Positions 43,694-53,201 of a stretch of 64,000 nt of DNA are shown one piece after another. The first letter of the stretch is position 1. The number at the start of each line of letters is the position of its first letter. The position numbers and the translations under genes are program-made. The notes beneath the pieces are model-generated. The model had not been told where the DNA came from. It saw only the letters and a program-made list of their open reading frames with translations, and ran no database searches. The stretch is from Pandoraea vervacti (GTDB taxonomy: Bacteria > Pseudomonadota > Gammaproteobacteria > Burkholderiales > Burkholderiaceae), in the NCBI RefSeq assembly GCF_000934605.2, contig NZ_CP010897.2:4154001-4218000 (forward strand), given 5' to 3'.

Positions 43694-44382
43694 TTCGCGT
43701 CCTTCACGCACCCGGGCGTCTTGAGAATGACATCGCGCACGGCCTCGTAATACCGCACGTAGCCCGTGCACCGGCAAATCTGGTCGTTGAGCCCGTCGGT
43801 GATCGCCGCGTCGAGGTCCGCGCGCGCGACCGGCTTGCGCTTCAGGCGCTCGATGAGCACCGTCGCCGCGTTCACGAACCCCGGCGTGCAGTATCCGCAC
43901 TGGAAACTGAAGTGATCGAGAAACGCCTGCTGAATCGGTGTGAGCGTGACCTTGCCGTCGGCGTCCCGGGTCGCGAGGCCCTCCACCGTCCGTACCGTCT
44001 TGCCGTCGAAATAGTTCGCTCCGGTAATGCAGGTGCGCACCGTTTCGCTACCGCCGTCGGCATGGTCGACGATGACCACGCATGCGTGGCAGATGCCCTG
44101 CCCGCAGCCCAGCCGGGAGCCGGTCAGGCCAAGCGTCTCGTGCAGGAAGTCGATCATCATGAGCCCTGCGGGGACCGCCATCGGGCCGTGCGAGACACCG
44201 TTGATCTTCACCGTGACGGGAAGCGTCTCCCACGGCTGCCTGCCATTCGAGGGTGCCGGCGACGCCGCAGCAGCAGCACTTGCCGCACTTGCTGCATCGG
44301 GCGCAGCGACCGTGCTCGCGTTGTTCGTCGGTTGCGCCATCGCGTCGGAGGCCGTCTGTGGCGCGTGGGTCGTATCCGTCAT
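43690..44382 (-). CDS. 2Fe-2S subunit of a periplasmic Mo hydroxylase
   Basis: 230 aa from the ATG at 44382 (GGAGGT six bases upstream). An Ala-rich N terminus (~50 residues) precedes a plant-type ferredoxin domain (GCGQGICHACVV) and an all-helical 2Fe-2S domain (CGYCTPG ... ICRCTGY). Small subunit of the xanthine oxidase/isoquinoline oxidoreductase family. Coupled by overlap to the cytochrome gene and by 4 bp to the large-subunit gene. Confidence 0.95.
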   Translation of the reverse strand: MTDTTHAPQTASDAMAQPTNNASTVAAPDAASAASAAAAASPAPSNGRQPWETLPVTVKINGVSHGPMAVPAGLMMIDFLHETLGLTGSRLGCGQGICHACVVIVDHADGGSETVRTCITGANYFDGKTVRTVEGLATRDADGKVTLTPIQQAFLDHFSFQCGYCTPGFVNAATVLIERLKRKPVARADLDAAITDGLNDQICRCTGYVRYYEAVRDVILKTPGCVKDAK

Positions 44383-47300
44383 GCCAGTACCTCCTGGATC
44401 TTCTCCGGTGTCACCGGCAAATCCGTAAATCGATGGCCGATCGCGTGGGCGAGGCCGTTCACAATCGCACCCACCACGGGAATCATCACCACTTCGGCGA
44501 TCCCCTTGGGCACGTCGGTCTCGGAAATCGGCGGGAGCACTTCTCCGGTTTGGGTCCATACGGCGACGTCCACCGCGCGCGGCAAGTGGTAGCGGTTGAA
44601 GTTCCACGTACCGTTGCCGGGGCCGTCCTCGTACAGCGGCAGATACTCGTGCAACGCATGACCGATGCCCATCGCAAGACCGCCCTGCAATTGCCCCGAG
44701 ACGAGTTGCGGCGAGATCTGGTTGCCGCATTCCATGATCGAGTGATGCGTGAGCAGTTCGACCTTGCCGCTCGCTTCGTGGACAACTCGACGAGCGTGCC
44801 CACTGCGCTGTAGTAAGTCACCGCTGCGTTGTTGCGCTGCACGGGCGGGTAATACACGCGCTTGCGGTCAATGGTGCGATAGCCGGTCGCGGGCACGGGC
44901 GCGGCGACCTGCATGCCGGGGTGCCCGGAGTCGGGGGCGGGTGCGCCCTTCGCGGCACGCGCACCGTTCGCGGCAGCTGCCGCCACGGCCGGCGACGCCG
45001 ACTTTGCGGGCGCATTCCCGCTGCGATGCGCGGTCCTGGCCGACACCGTCTGTGTAGCGTTCGTCTGCGCTGCCACCGCTGCCTTGGGCTGCGTGCCGCC
45101 CTTGCCGAAGCGCAGCGCGATACCGTCGACCGGCAGACGCTGCGTCGCCCCGTCGCCGAGATCCCAATCGGCCTCGGCCCACTGCCAGCGGTTGAACACG
45201 TGCACGGTCGCGCCCGTCACGAGCCCCAGGTCGTACGCGGTTTTGGCAAGCATGCCGAACGGCAGTGCTTCGAGCCCCGCCGCCGTGAGCTTGCCCTCGA
45301 CCCAGCGCGCATCTTCGGCGCGCACCACGAGCGGCGCAGCCTGCCCGCCCCCCAACCCGCGACGCCAGATCGACAGCGCTGCCGGCCACAGCCCTTGCAA
45401 GAAGACCAGCCGCGCCGCTTCGCGTGTGCTGTGGGTGAAATAGAACGCGGAGTTCGTCGCGCTCGACGGCGAGGCGTAACCCGGCGACCAGCGTGGATTG
45501 GCCGCGAGCTTGTCCTGATCGGCCTGCGACATCAGGTACGGATCGCCACTGGTGAGCACCGGCAATTCGGGCCAGTCGGTGATGGCGATATGGACGTCGG
45601 TGGCAGGCATGCCGAGCCATTTGGCCACGGCAACGGCCTGCGATGTCGACGTTCCCGTGCCGATCTCCGCCGCAGTGTGATACAGGGAAATCTTGCCCGT
45701 CTCGTCGAACTCAACACGCGCGAACGACGTCTCCGCTCCCGTGCCGAAGTCCTTCTGCACGCATGCGAACCCCACGCCGTAACGGCGCCCCGGGTGCGCG
45801 GCTTCGTACTCTGCCTTCTTCTTGTCGCGCTGCGTCCACAAGGGGTGCGCCTTCGCCCGGGCGAGCACTTCGTCCACGCGCACGGCACCGGCAGGAATCG
45901 CTCCCTGCGTGTTCTTCATGCCCGAGCGCAGGGCGTTCTTGAGCCGGAAGTCGATTGGATCGACGCCCAATTGCGCAGCCATCTCGTCGATCATCATTTC
46001 GGTCGCCGCCATCGACTGCAAGGTGCCGTAGCCGCGCGCCGACCCCGCGTCGATCGCACGTGAGGCAATCGCCACACTCGCCAGATCGCTTTGCGGGAAG
46101 TAATAGATCGACTGGGCGGCCGTCGCGCCGACCATCGCCACGGATGGCGAGAAATTCATGCGCCCGCCGCCGTTGCATTCCATGTCCGCCGCGAACGCCT
46201 GGAGCATGCCCGTCTCCTTGTCCACGCCCATGCGATAGCGCATCGTGAACGCGTGACGTTTGAGCGAGGTCTGGAACTGCTCGTACCGGTCGTTGGCGAG
46301 TCGCACCGGCAAGCCGTCGCCATACATCGCGGCGGCCAGCCCGTAGAACGGCATGTTGTAGTGGTCCTTGGAGCCGTAGCCCACCGTGTAGCACGGATAC
46401 ACGATCAGGCGTCTGACAGGAAAGCGCCCCTTTGCCACCATGGCGGCGGCGTTCTCCGCCACTTCGGACGGCGACTGCGTGGGCACGACCATGTGCAGCG
46501 TTTGGGCTGCCGCGTCGTACCAGCAGTTGGCGTTATCGGGCTCGAGCGCGGCCGTGTCGACGGACTGCGTGCGGTACTCGCGCGACATCACCAGCCAGTT
46601 TGCCGGCGGATGTGTCAGCGACTCACCGATCCTGGCGGCATACGCCATGCCTTGCTCGTCGAGCTTGCCGTGATCGTTTCCATCGGGCCAGACGGGCAAG
46701 TGTTTGCGCATCATGCTCGGGAAAATCGGTGCGTCCTTGAGGCTGGAGTACACGTCATCGTCATAAGCGGTCTTGCCGCCCACGCGCACGTAACGGAAGC
46801 TGCCCCACGGATCGCGCGACAAAGGCCCGCTCACGTCGCCATACCGAATGATCTCGTCATGGAACTTGAGCTTGTCCTTCGCGAAGCGGAAACGATGGAA
46901 GTCGCGATAAATCAGGATGGCGACCGCATGCCCGAGATAGGCTGGCGTCTTGCCTGCGGGCAGCAACATGTCGTCGCCGTAGAACTCGGGAAAGGCAATG
47001 CCGTCGCGTGCAAGATCGTCGGCCGTCACGATACGGTCGGGCTGCAAACCGTCATCGAGACGCGAGAGGTCGAAGCCGAGGTACGGGCGGTCGGCGAGCG
47101 TCGTGCGCAAGACGAACGCGTGTGCCTGTTGCGTCGGCCAGCCCGGCATGTCGCGTGCGCGTATGTCTCGGGCGAAGATCTTGCTGCCGGTGACCTTGGC
47201 GGTGCCGTCGATACGGAATCTGGCCTGGCCCTTGGCGGCGTCCCACGCCACCGGCGTGAGATTCCTGTCTTCGAACAGCGCTGCGAAAGCGCGGCTGCCC

Positions 47301-47497
47301 ACCGGCGCGATGTACACGGAAATGCCCGCGATCGCCGACGCCTTGAGGAACCCGCGACGCGTCAGCGCGAAGCCGGGCGAAGCATCGGGGCTCTGGCCGC
47401 CGGGGGGATGAGAGGAGGTGACGGACGCGGCGTCATGACGAGCGTCGTCGCTCGACACTGCCGCGGTTGGACTGTGTTTTCTTGGCAGGCGCGGCAT
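44379..47497 (-). pseudogene. Molybdopterin-binding subunit of a Tat-exported Mo hydroxylase, frameshifted
   Basis: Xanthine oxidase-family large subunit, the catalytic part binding molybdenum cytosine dinucleotide. The ATG at 47497 leads to a Tat signal (LTRRGFLKASAIAG). Typical segments include TAAEIGTGTSTSQAVAVAKW in the middle. An Ala-rich insert (~residues 790-860) is unusual. Reading frame changes within 44777-44782: upstream translation ends ...AVGTLVELST, and the true continuation EASGKVELLTHHSIMECGN lies in another frame. One missing base explains it; total length then becomes 1040 codons. Either a real inactivating mutation or a sequencing error. All other parts look intact. Confidence 0.85.
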
Positions 47498-47940
47498 AAG
47501 CGTTCCGTCCGTCTTGTTTTGGGGGGACGTGTCGCGATCACGAAGACGAACCTGCAACTCCCGAACGACAAAACGGCACGGCAACATTCGTGCGCTCACC
47601 ACGACGCTCGCGTCGTCGCGGACCCACGATGCGTGTTCGCATTGCAAGGGGCACGATCCGTGACATGCGCGCGCCGTTGATGCGCTCGTGAAGTTCGATA
47701 AGAGCACGCTTCATGAGTGACACCGGACGTCTCAAGGCTACACGCCGACTCCCGGAATGACAAGGTTGGACATGACGCACTGCGTGAGAACACGGGGAAC
47801 AGGCAACGCATTGCGCACCGCGCGACGGGCGTGAGCCGATGGTATTGGCGCTGCGTGATGTTGGCGATGCCAAACAAGAAATGCCGCTATATCCAACAGG
47901 ACACAGCGGCATCGCATGCGTTGTGCAGCGCATGCGTCGG
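47498..47940. other. Gap between the Mo hydroxylase operon and a GNAT gene
   Basis: About 440 bp, no convincing gene on either strand. A stem TGCCGCT/AGCGGCA with a 16-base loop lies at 47882-47911, just past the end of the GNAT gene, and may end its transcript. The operon promoter should lie near 47500-47600, but no clear match was found. Confidence 0.4.
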
Positions 47941-48531
47941 TTAGTCGATACGCAACTCCATGCACGTGAGATCGAGCCAGCGGCCGAACTTCGTGCCCAC
48001 TTCGCCAAACGTGCCGACCGTACGAAAACCAAGCTTTTCGTGCAGGCGAATCGACGGTGCGTTCTGCGCTTCGATGGCCGCGATCATCACGTGCACGTTG
48101 AGCGTGCGCGCCCGTTCGATGAGCGCGCGCATCAGTGCTTCGCCGGCGCCGGCGCCACGCGCGCGTTTGTCGATGTAGATCGAATGCTCGACGGTATGGC
48201 GATAACCGTCGAACGCACGCCAGTCACCAAACGATGCATAGCCGATGGTCGTGCCGTCACGCTCGGCCACGATCACCGGATATCCGCGCTGGTGTCGCGC
48301 TGCCAGCCACTCGCGACGGTTGTCGAGATCGACGAGGATGTCGTTCCAGATGGCGGTCGTGTGCTCGACGGCATCGTTGTAGATGTCGCGGATGATGGGA
48401 AGATCGGCATCGGTCGCGTCGCGAATCGTCAACGTAGCGCGCGGCGCGGAGGAATTCGCGGGACGTGCGGGCGATGAAGGCGACGAAGGCGACGAAGGCG
48501 ATGAGGAAGAAGGTGAAGATGGAGCAGTCAT
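47941..48531 (-). CDS. GNAT acetyltransferase (phosphinothricin acetyltransferase-like)
   Basis: 196 aa from the ATG at 48531 (a GTG at 48549 is also possible). A Ser/Pro repeat (9-bp units, 48471-48506) precedes the GNAT fold: TIRDATDADLPIIRDIYNDAV start as in PAT/Bar enzymes, then SIYIDKRARGAGAGEALMRAL (acetyl-CoA loop) and KLGFRTVGTFGEVGTKFGRW. PAT-type enzymes acetylate phosphinothricin or methionine sulfoximine. Divergent from an XRE-cupin regulator ~170 bp away. Confidence 0.94.
   Translation of the reverse strand: MTAPSSPSSSSPSSPSSPSSPARPANSSAPRATLTIRDATDADLPIIRDIYNDAVEHTTAIWNDILVDLDNRREWLAARHQRGYPVIVAERDGTTIGYASFGDWRAFDGYRHTVEHSIYIDKRARGAGAGEALMRALIERARTLNVHVMIAAIEAQNAPSIRLHEKLGFRTVGTFGEVGTKFGRWLDLTCMELRID
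48471..48506. repeat. 9-bp tandem repeat in GNAT N terminus
   Basis: Four units: GCGATGAAG, GCGACGAAG twice, and GCGATGAGG; the coding strand gives Ser-Ser-Pro repeats. Confidence 0.85.
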
Positions 48532-48664
48532 GTCGAAGATCCCGCGCACAAGTTAACGCTGCGTTATCGCTAAGTTGCCGCAAACTCACGGCGTGAGTGG
48601 CGCCTGCGATGGCAAGCGTCGCAACGACGCGGTGCGTCGCCGCCACCGTCGCCATGACGTCCAT

Positions 48665-48690
48665 TTTACTAGAAATTATTTTCCAGTAAA
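48665..48690. promoter_or_regulatory. Inverted repeat before the XRE-cupin gene
   Basis: Arms TTTACTAGAAA and TTTCCAGTAAA are near-perfect complements (one mismatch), in an AT-rich block ten bases before the regulator start. Probable autoregulatory operator. Confidence 0.6.
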
Positions 48691-48699
48691 CTGGATGCC

Positions 48700-49290
48700 A
48701 TGGACATCAACGAACGCATCGCCCGCCGTGTGCGCGATCTGCGCAGCGAGCGAGGCTACTCCCTCGACACGCTCGCGGAGCGCAGCGGTGTGAGCCGCTC
48801 AAGTATCTCGCTCATCGAGCGCGCACAGACGAGCCCCACGGCGAACGTGCTCGACAAGCTCGCCATGGCGCTCGACGTCACGCTCGCATCGCTCTTCGAC
48901 GAACAACCCGAGACGGACGCCCTGCCCTCGCCTGTGTCGCGATATGCCGATCAGCCCGTATGGACCGATCCGGACTCGGGCTACGTGAGGCGCAACCTGT
49001 CGCCGTCACAACCATCACCGCTGCAGTTCGTGGAAGTGCGGTTTCCCGCCGGCGAGCGCGTTGCGTACGACACGGGCCCCAGGGACAGCGAAGTCTGGCA
49101 GCAGATCTGGGTCATCGAAGGCGCCATCGAGATCACGCTTGGCGCGACCACGTGGCGGCTCGACACCGGCGACTGCCTCGCCATGCGCCTCGATCAGCCC
49201 ATCGGCTTTCATAACCCCACGTCGGCCACCGCCCGCTATCTCGTCGGCCTCGTGACACTGCCGTTTGTCGCCGCAAGGAGAATGTCCTGA
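48700..49290 (+). CDS. XRE family regulator with C-terminal cupin domain
   Basis: 196 aa. Residues ~5-60 form the XRE helix-turn-helix (RVRDLRSERGYSLDTLAERS, then VSRSSISLIERAQTSPT). Residues ~105-190 form a small cupin that may sense a ligand. This architecture often controls amino-acid or polyamine detoxification genes. Its stop overlaps the next GNAT gene by one base (TGATG), so regulator and enzyme are co-translated. The inverted repeat in front suggests autoregulation. Confidence 0.95.
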   Translation: MDINERIARRVRDLRSERGYSLDTLAERSGVSRSSISLIERAQTSPTANVLDKLAMALDVTLASLFDEQPETDALPSPVSRYADQPVWTDPDSGYVRRNLSPSQPSPLQFVEVRFPAGERVAYDTGPRDSEVWQQIWVIEGAIEITLGATTWRLDTGDCLAMRLDQPIGFHNPTSATARYLVGLVTLPFVAARRMS

Positions 49291-49838
49291 TGTCTTCCGT
49301 CCCGATCCTGCTCGAAACGCTGAACGGCGCACAGGCGCTCGCCGCCGTCGACGCGCTCACCGACGTGCTCATCGATTGTGTCGAAGGAGGCGCCTCGGTG
49401 AGCTTCATGCTGCCGCTCACGCGCGAGCGAGCGACGGCGTTCTGGGGCAAGGTCGCCGCGAGCGTCGGCCGGGGCGAGCGCGCGCTCTTGGTGGCACGTC
49501 GGCAAAACCCCGGCGCCGATGGCCACGGCGACATCGTCGGCACCGTCCAACTGATCCTCGATCTGCCCGAGAACCAGCCGCATCGCGCCGACGTTGCCAA
49601 AATGCTCGTGCATCGCGGCGCACGACGTCAGGGCGTGGCACAACAACTCATGGCAGCCGTCGACGACGTAGCCCGCGCGCATGGACGCCACGTGCTGGTG
49701 CTCGACACCGTAACCGGCGGCGATGCCGAGCGTCTGTACCAGCGCGCCGGCTGGCAGCGCGCAGGCGATGTGCCGAAGTTTGCGCTCATGCCCGACGGCG
49801 CCTTCTGCGCGACCACGTTCTATTACAAGCACCTCTGA
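49290..49838 (+). CDS. GNAT family N-acetyltransferase
   Basis: 182 aa. The GNAT core is visible as VGTVQLILDLPENQPHRADV, then KMLVHRGARRQGVAQQLMAAV (acetyl-CoA binding R/Q-x-x-G-x-G/A) and TVTGGDAERLYQRAGWQRAG. Substrate unknown. Translationally coupled to the XRE-cupin gene, probably its target. Confidence 0.94.
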   Translation: MSSVPILLETLNGAQALAAVDALTDVLIDCVEGGASVSFMLPLTRERATAFWGKVAASVGRGERALLVARRQNPGADGHGDIVGTVQLILDLPENQPHRADVAKMLVHRGARRQGVAQQLMAAVDDVARAHGRHVLVLDTVTGGDAERLYQRAGWQRAGDVPKFALMPDGAFCATTFYYKHL

Positions 49839-49883
49839 ACTGCGGATAGCCGAGCGCCCGGCGTCGGGCTGCATCATGCAGCA

Positions 49884-50999
49884 TCAACGCAGCGCCGCCA
49901 GCCCGGTGAGCAATGCCTTGTGAAACGCCGCCGGGTCCTGCATTTGCGGCGCATGTCCAAGTTCGGGGAATCGGACGAGCGAAGCGTTCGGGATCGCAGC
50001 CTGCGTCGTCCTGGCGAGTTCCGCGTAATGTCCGAGGCGCGCCTGGACCTCCGGCGGCGAGAAGTCCTTGCCGATCGCCGTGGTGTCTCTGTCGCCGATC
50101 ATCAGCAGTGTCGGCACGCGAATCCTGCCGAGTTCGTACACGACCGGCTGCGTATAAATCATGTCGTAGAGCAGCGCCGAGTTCCACGCCACGATTCGCT
50201 TGCCCGGCCCGCGATACATACCCGCGAGCATCTGCACCCAGGGTTCATACCGCTCGCTCCACTGGCCGGCGTAATACGTCGCCTGCTCGTAGCGACGAAT
50301 GCCCGGCGCGCTCGTGCGAAGTTCGCGGTCGAACCATTCGTCGACCGTCTTCGATGGCACACCGAGTGCCTTCCAGTCTTCGAGGCCGATCGGATTGACG
50401 AGCACCAGTTGCTGCGTCTCGTTTGGGTACATCAGCGCATAGCGCACGGCCAGCATGCCGCCGGTCGAATGCCCCATGACGGTGGCGGTTGTGATGCCGA
50501 GCGACGCCAGCAACGCATGCGTGTTGTTCGCCAGTTGCTGAAAGCTGTACTGGTATTGCGCAGGCTTGCTCGACTTGCAAAAGCCGATCTGGTCCGGCGC
50601 GATCACACGGTACCCCGCGCCTGCCAGCGTATCGATCGTCTCCTGCCACGTAGCCGCGCAGAAATTCTTGCCATGCAAGAGCACCACGGTGCGGCCATTC
50701 GCTTGCGCTGGCTTCACATCGATGTACGCCATGTGCAACGGCGTGCGCTGCGACGTGAAGTCGAAGCGGTTCACCGGATACGGATATGCAAAGCCCTGCA
50801 ACTCCGGTCCATACGCCGGACCGGCGTTGCTCTCGGTATCGGCCGCGCTGGTGAGCGGGGGAGCGCTTGGGGTATCCGCGGCGTAAGCAGACGAGACCAG
50901 CGCCGCGCCGGGCAACGTCGCCAGGGCAACCAGCGAGCTCAGACCGACGATGGCCCGATACGAAATACGGCGCATGCGCCGATATAGCGATGACGGCAT
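49884..50999 (-). CDS. Exported alpha/beta hydrolase
   Basis: 371 aa from the ATG at 50999. Hydrophobic signal-like stretch (YRAIVGLSSLVALATLPGAA) ends at ...SAYAADT. The hydrolase core has VVLLHGKNFCAATWQETIDT, VMGHSTGGMLAVRYALMYP (nucleophile Ser), LMIGDRDTTA and FPELGHAPQMQDP (His). Resembles periplasmic serine hydrolases or haloalkane-dehalogenase-type proteins; substrate unknown. Long upstream in-frame extension (to 51188) is Cys-rich and unlikely. Confidence 0.93.
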   Translation of the reverse strand: MPSSLYRRMRRISYRAIVGLSSLVALATLPGAALVSSAYAADTPSAPPLTSAADTESNAGPAYGPELQGFAYPYPVNRFDFTSQRTPLHMAYIDVKPAQANGRTVVLLHGKNFCAATWQETIDTLAGAGYRVIAPDQIGFCKSSKPAQYQYSFQQLANNTHALLASLGITTATVMGHSTGGMLAVRYALMYPNETQQLVLVNPIGLEDWKALGVPSKTVDEWFDRELRTSAPGIRRYEQATYYAGQWSERYEPWVQMLAGMYRGPGKRIVAWNSALLYDMIYTQPVVYELGRIRVPTLLMIGDRDTTAIGKDFSPPEVQARLGHYAELARTTQAAIPNASLVRFPELGHAPQMQDPAAFHKALLTGLAALR

Positions 51000-51139
51000 G
51001 GGAGGTAGGCGTGCCACGGCACGCAAAGTGGGACAAATGAGGATGTCCAGATTCTGCCACGCGCCCTGACGTTGCGAACAGCAAGCGACGTCGCCGACGC
51101 GGGCAACCGGTTTGCGCCGATGACAACAACAATCACAGC

Positions 51140-51325
51140 GATTTATTGCGATTGACCGGATTTCCGGAATGAATCGCCCGAATCGCACTCATTCCGGGCA
51201 ACCCGAATCCCGTGTGCCGGGAAATGGAATGCAACGGAATGCAAGCGGAACGCAAAAGATCAACCAGGCACGCGAATCCATTGGCGACACGCCAGCAAAG
51301 CCCCTCATAAATGAGGGGTTATTCC
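51140..51325 (+). ncRNA. Candidate small RNA
   Basis: Three stems in a row: CCGGAATGA/TCATTCCGG (9 bp), TCCCG/CGGGA, then CCCCTCAT-AA-ATGAGGGG followed by TTATT, which looks like an intrinsic terminator with no gene before it. No promoter is convincingly identified, and no known RNA family is recognised. Confidence 0.25.
51301..51318 (+). terminator. Orphan terminator-like hairpin
   Basis: Perfect 8-bp arms CCCCTCAT and ATGAGGGG with a 2-base loop, then TTATT. No annotated gene ends nearby on either strand. Confidence 0.45.
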
Positions 51326-51736
51326 CCCGTCATGTTTCACATCTTTACCAATTTCCCGAAGCCCAACGCACCGCGCATGTTTCGGTACCCGCAACGCTAA
51401 GGCGGTGGGTGCTCACATCACAAGTGAGTGAGCGCGAACCCCGCCCGCTCGGGCGTTATGGTGTTTTTCGGAGACTTCAAACGAGCGTATAAGCGAGTCC
51501 TCGCTTCGGAAGCCGAAAGAATTGCGCAAAATTCGACGGCAACCCTGCGTTGTGTGCCGGTTCGCAGCAACTTTGACGCTTTGGGAACGGTTTTCAGGGG
51601 GTCCGGAGAAACTCGGTAAAATCCGCAGCGGCACGGACAGGCGCCCATACATAGGCGACGCCACCGCATGCACGAGAGCGCCGGCACGGCGGATACCTCT
51701 CGCCGAAGTCGAAGTAAACGGCGCGCGCGCCGCTCA

Positions 51737-52393
51737 ATGGAAGACAAGCATCAGATGAAAGCGCCCAGCAACCTGATTACTGGTGAAGTGCGGACCAAAA
51801 TCCGCAGCATGATTCTCGCCTCGGAGCTCAAGCCCGGGCAGCGCCTCATCGAGGACGACCTGATCCAGTTGTTGGGCGTGGGCCGCACGCCAGTGCGCGA
51901 AGCGTTGCTGATTCTCCAGGGTGAGGGCTTCATCGCCCGCAATCGAGGCTGGGAAGTGCAAGGCGCCGACCATCTTCCCGTGCGCGCCATCTTCGAGAGC
52001 CGCATGGCCATCGAGTCCGAAACCGCCCGGCTGGCGGCCCGCAAGATCACGCCCGAGATCTGTGATGCGCTCGACGCCCTCATCGTCCAGATGGAGCCGA
52101 ACGCGAACCTGCCCCGCCTGACGCTCAATCGTCTCAACACGGAATTTCACGATCTGATCGTGAAGGCGGCAGATAACATCATCATCGCGCAATTTCACGA
52201 ACGTACCCAGTTTTACTACTGGGCGCTGCGCGTGCCGGTCATGTTCTCCGACGAGCAATTGCGGACCACCAACGATCAGCACCGGGAACTGCTCGCCGCA
52301 CTGCGCGCCCGCGACGAAGCGCTCGCCGGAGCGATTGCCCGCGCGCACGTCGAGACGACGATGCATATCGTCGAACCTGCATTGCCGCGCTAA
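51737..52393 (+). CDS. GntR family (FadR/FCD subfamily) regulator
   Basis: 218 aa from the ATG at 51737 (an ATG at 51755 is an alternative; no strong Shine-Dalgarno). Winged helix: GEVRTKIRSMILASELKPGQ, LIEDDLIQLLGVGRTPVREA, LLILQGEGFIARN. The C-terminal helical FCD domain has ARLAARKITPEICDALDAL and TEFHDLIVKAADN, with His residues that bind metal or ligand (H in EFHDLI, QHRELL). Target genes unknown; the neighbouring genes are unrelated. Confidence 0.93.
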   Translation: MEDKHQMKAPSNLITGEVRTKIRSMILASELKPGQRLIEDDLIQLLGVGRTPVREALLILQGEGFIARNRGWEVQGADHLPVRAIFESRMAIESETARLAARKITPEICDALDALIVQMEPNANLPRLTLNRLNTEFHDLIVKAADNIIIAQFHERTQFYYWALRVPVMFSDEQLRTTNDQHRELLAALRARDEALAGAIARAHVETTMHIVEPALPR

Positions 52394-52474
52394 GCCGACG
52401 TTCACAGGGCGCGCAACAGACCGTCCCCCGCTGCACGCTCGCACCTTTCCCTCCCGCGTCACTGCCTCACCACA

Positions 52475-53017
52475 TCACCGCACCAGATAACCGGCCACGC
52501 GCCAGCGGCCGTCGATGCCGAACGCCATTGTCACCATTTCGTGCGCCTCGGCCTTGTGCTCGAACACCGTGTCGTACTGGATCACCACGTACTCCCCATC
52601 CGGCTGGCCAGGCAGCGAGCGGGTGAAGACCGCGTCATGCGTCTTGCGCGACTTCACTTTGCCCAATGGGGTGCGTGCGTCTTGCAGGCTTCGCGCCCAG
52701 TCGTCAGCCGAAATAGCGCGCTGAAATACCGGAGCGGCCTGCTCCCAGCTTTGCCGCGCGCGGTTCACATCGGCAAGCCCGAGCCAGAGACCGGCCGCTT
52801 CGAGGGCCGGACGCACGTCGCGATCGATGTCGGTGGCCGGGGCCGCGACGTTGCTCGCGGGCGCGGCAAAGAGCGGCGGTTGCGCCGAACGGCGCTGCAT
52901 GGGCTCTTGTTGCGCGTGTGCGGGCAACACAGCAAGGCCGGCAACGATGCTCAGGGCAAGCGCTGCCGCGTTCAGCAAGCGGTAGCGAGGGGACGAATTG
53001 GGTCGGGTCGTCGACAT
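52475..53017 (-). CDS. Exported protein with DUF4019-like domain
   Basis: 180 aa from the ATG at 53017 (AAGGAG nine bases upstream). Signal peptide ends ...AVLPAHAQQEP. The domain begins with a helix WLGLADVNRARQSWEQAAPVF, then ISADDWARSLQDARTPLGKV and a C-terminal strand GRWRVAGYLVR. The spacing of W, R-x-P-L-G and GY matches DUF4019, of unknown function. Convergent with GntR and divergent from the GGDEF gene. Confidence 0.88.
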   Translation of the reverse strand: MSTTRPNSSPRYRLLNAAALALSIVAGLAVLPAHAQQEPMQRRSAQPPLFAAPASNVAAPATDIDRDVRPALEAAGLWLGLADVNRARQSWEQAAPVFQRAISADDWARSLQDARTPLGKVKSRKTHDAVFTRSLPGQPDGEYVVIQYDTVFEHKAEAHEMVTMAFGIDGRWRVAGYLVR

Positions 53018-53201
53018 GGACGAAAACTCCTTGAATCGAAGGGGGCGAGCCATGCGCGCTGTCCGTACGCGGCATGACGCATGAACCGCATGAATGACGC
53101 GAAGGACATGAAGGACGCGACTCGCCAACCCGGCCATTTTACTGGCGTGACACTCGAAGGACTGTAACGCGCATCGCGCAGTACATTACAATGCTCAACA
53201 C

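Larger units (their letters stand above)
51000..51736. other. Long intergenic region with several hairpins
   Basis: Over 700 bp between divergent genes with no convincing gene. It holds a run of stem-loops (51164-51197, 51208-51222, 51301-51318). The last part (51440-51670) may contain the promoter of the GntR gene, but no clear consensus is seen. Confidence 0.5.

Noticed and set aside
46091..47680. 529-codon plus-strand frame opposite the Mo subunit gene
   Set aside because: Antisense shadow of a clear coding region.
47717..47944. Short frames in the gap before the GNAT gene
   Set aside because: No family resemblance, no ribosome-binding site; looks non-coding.
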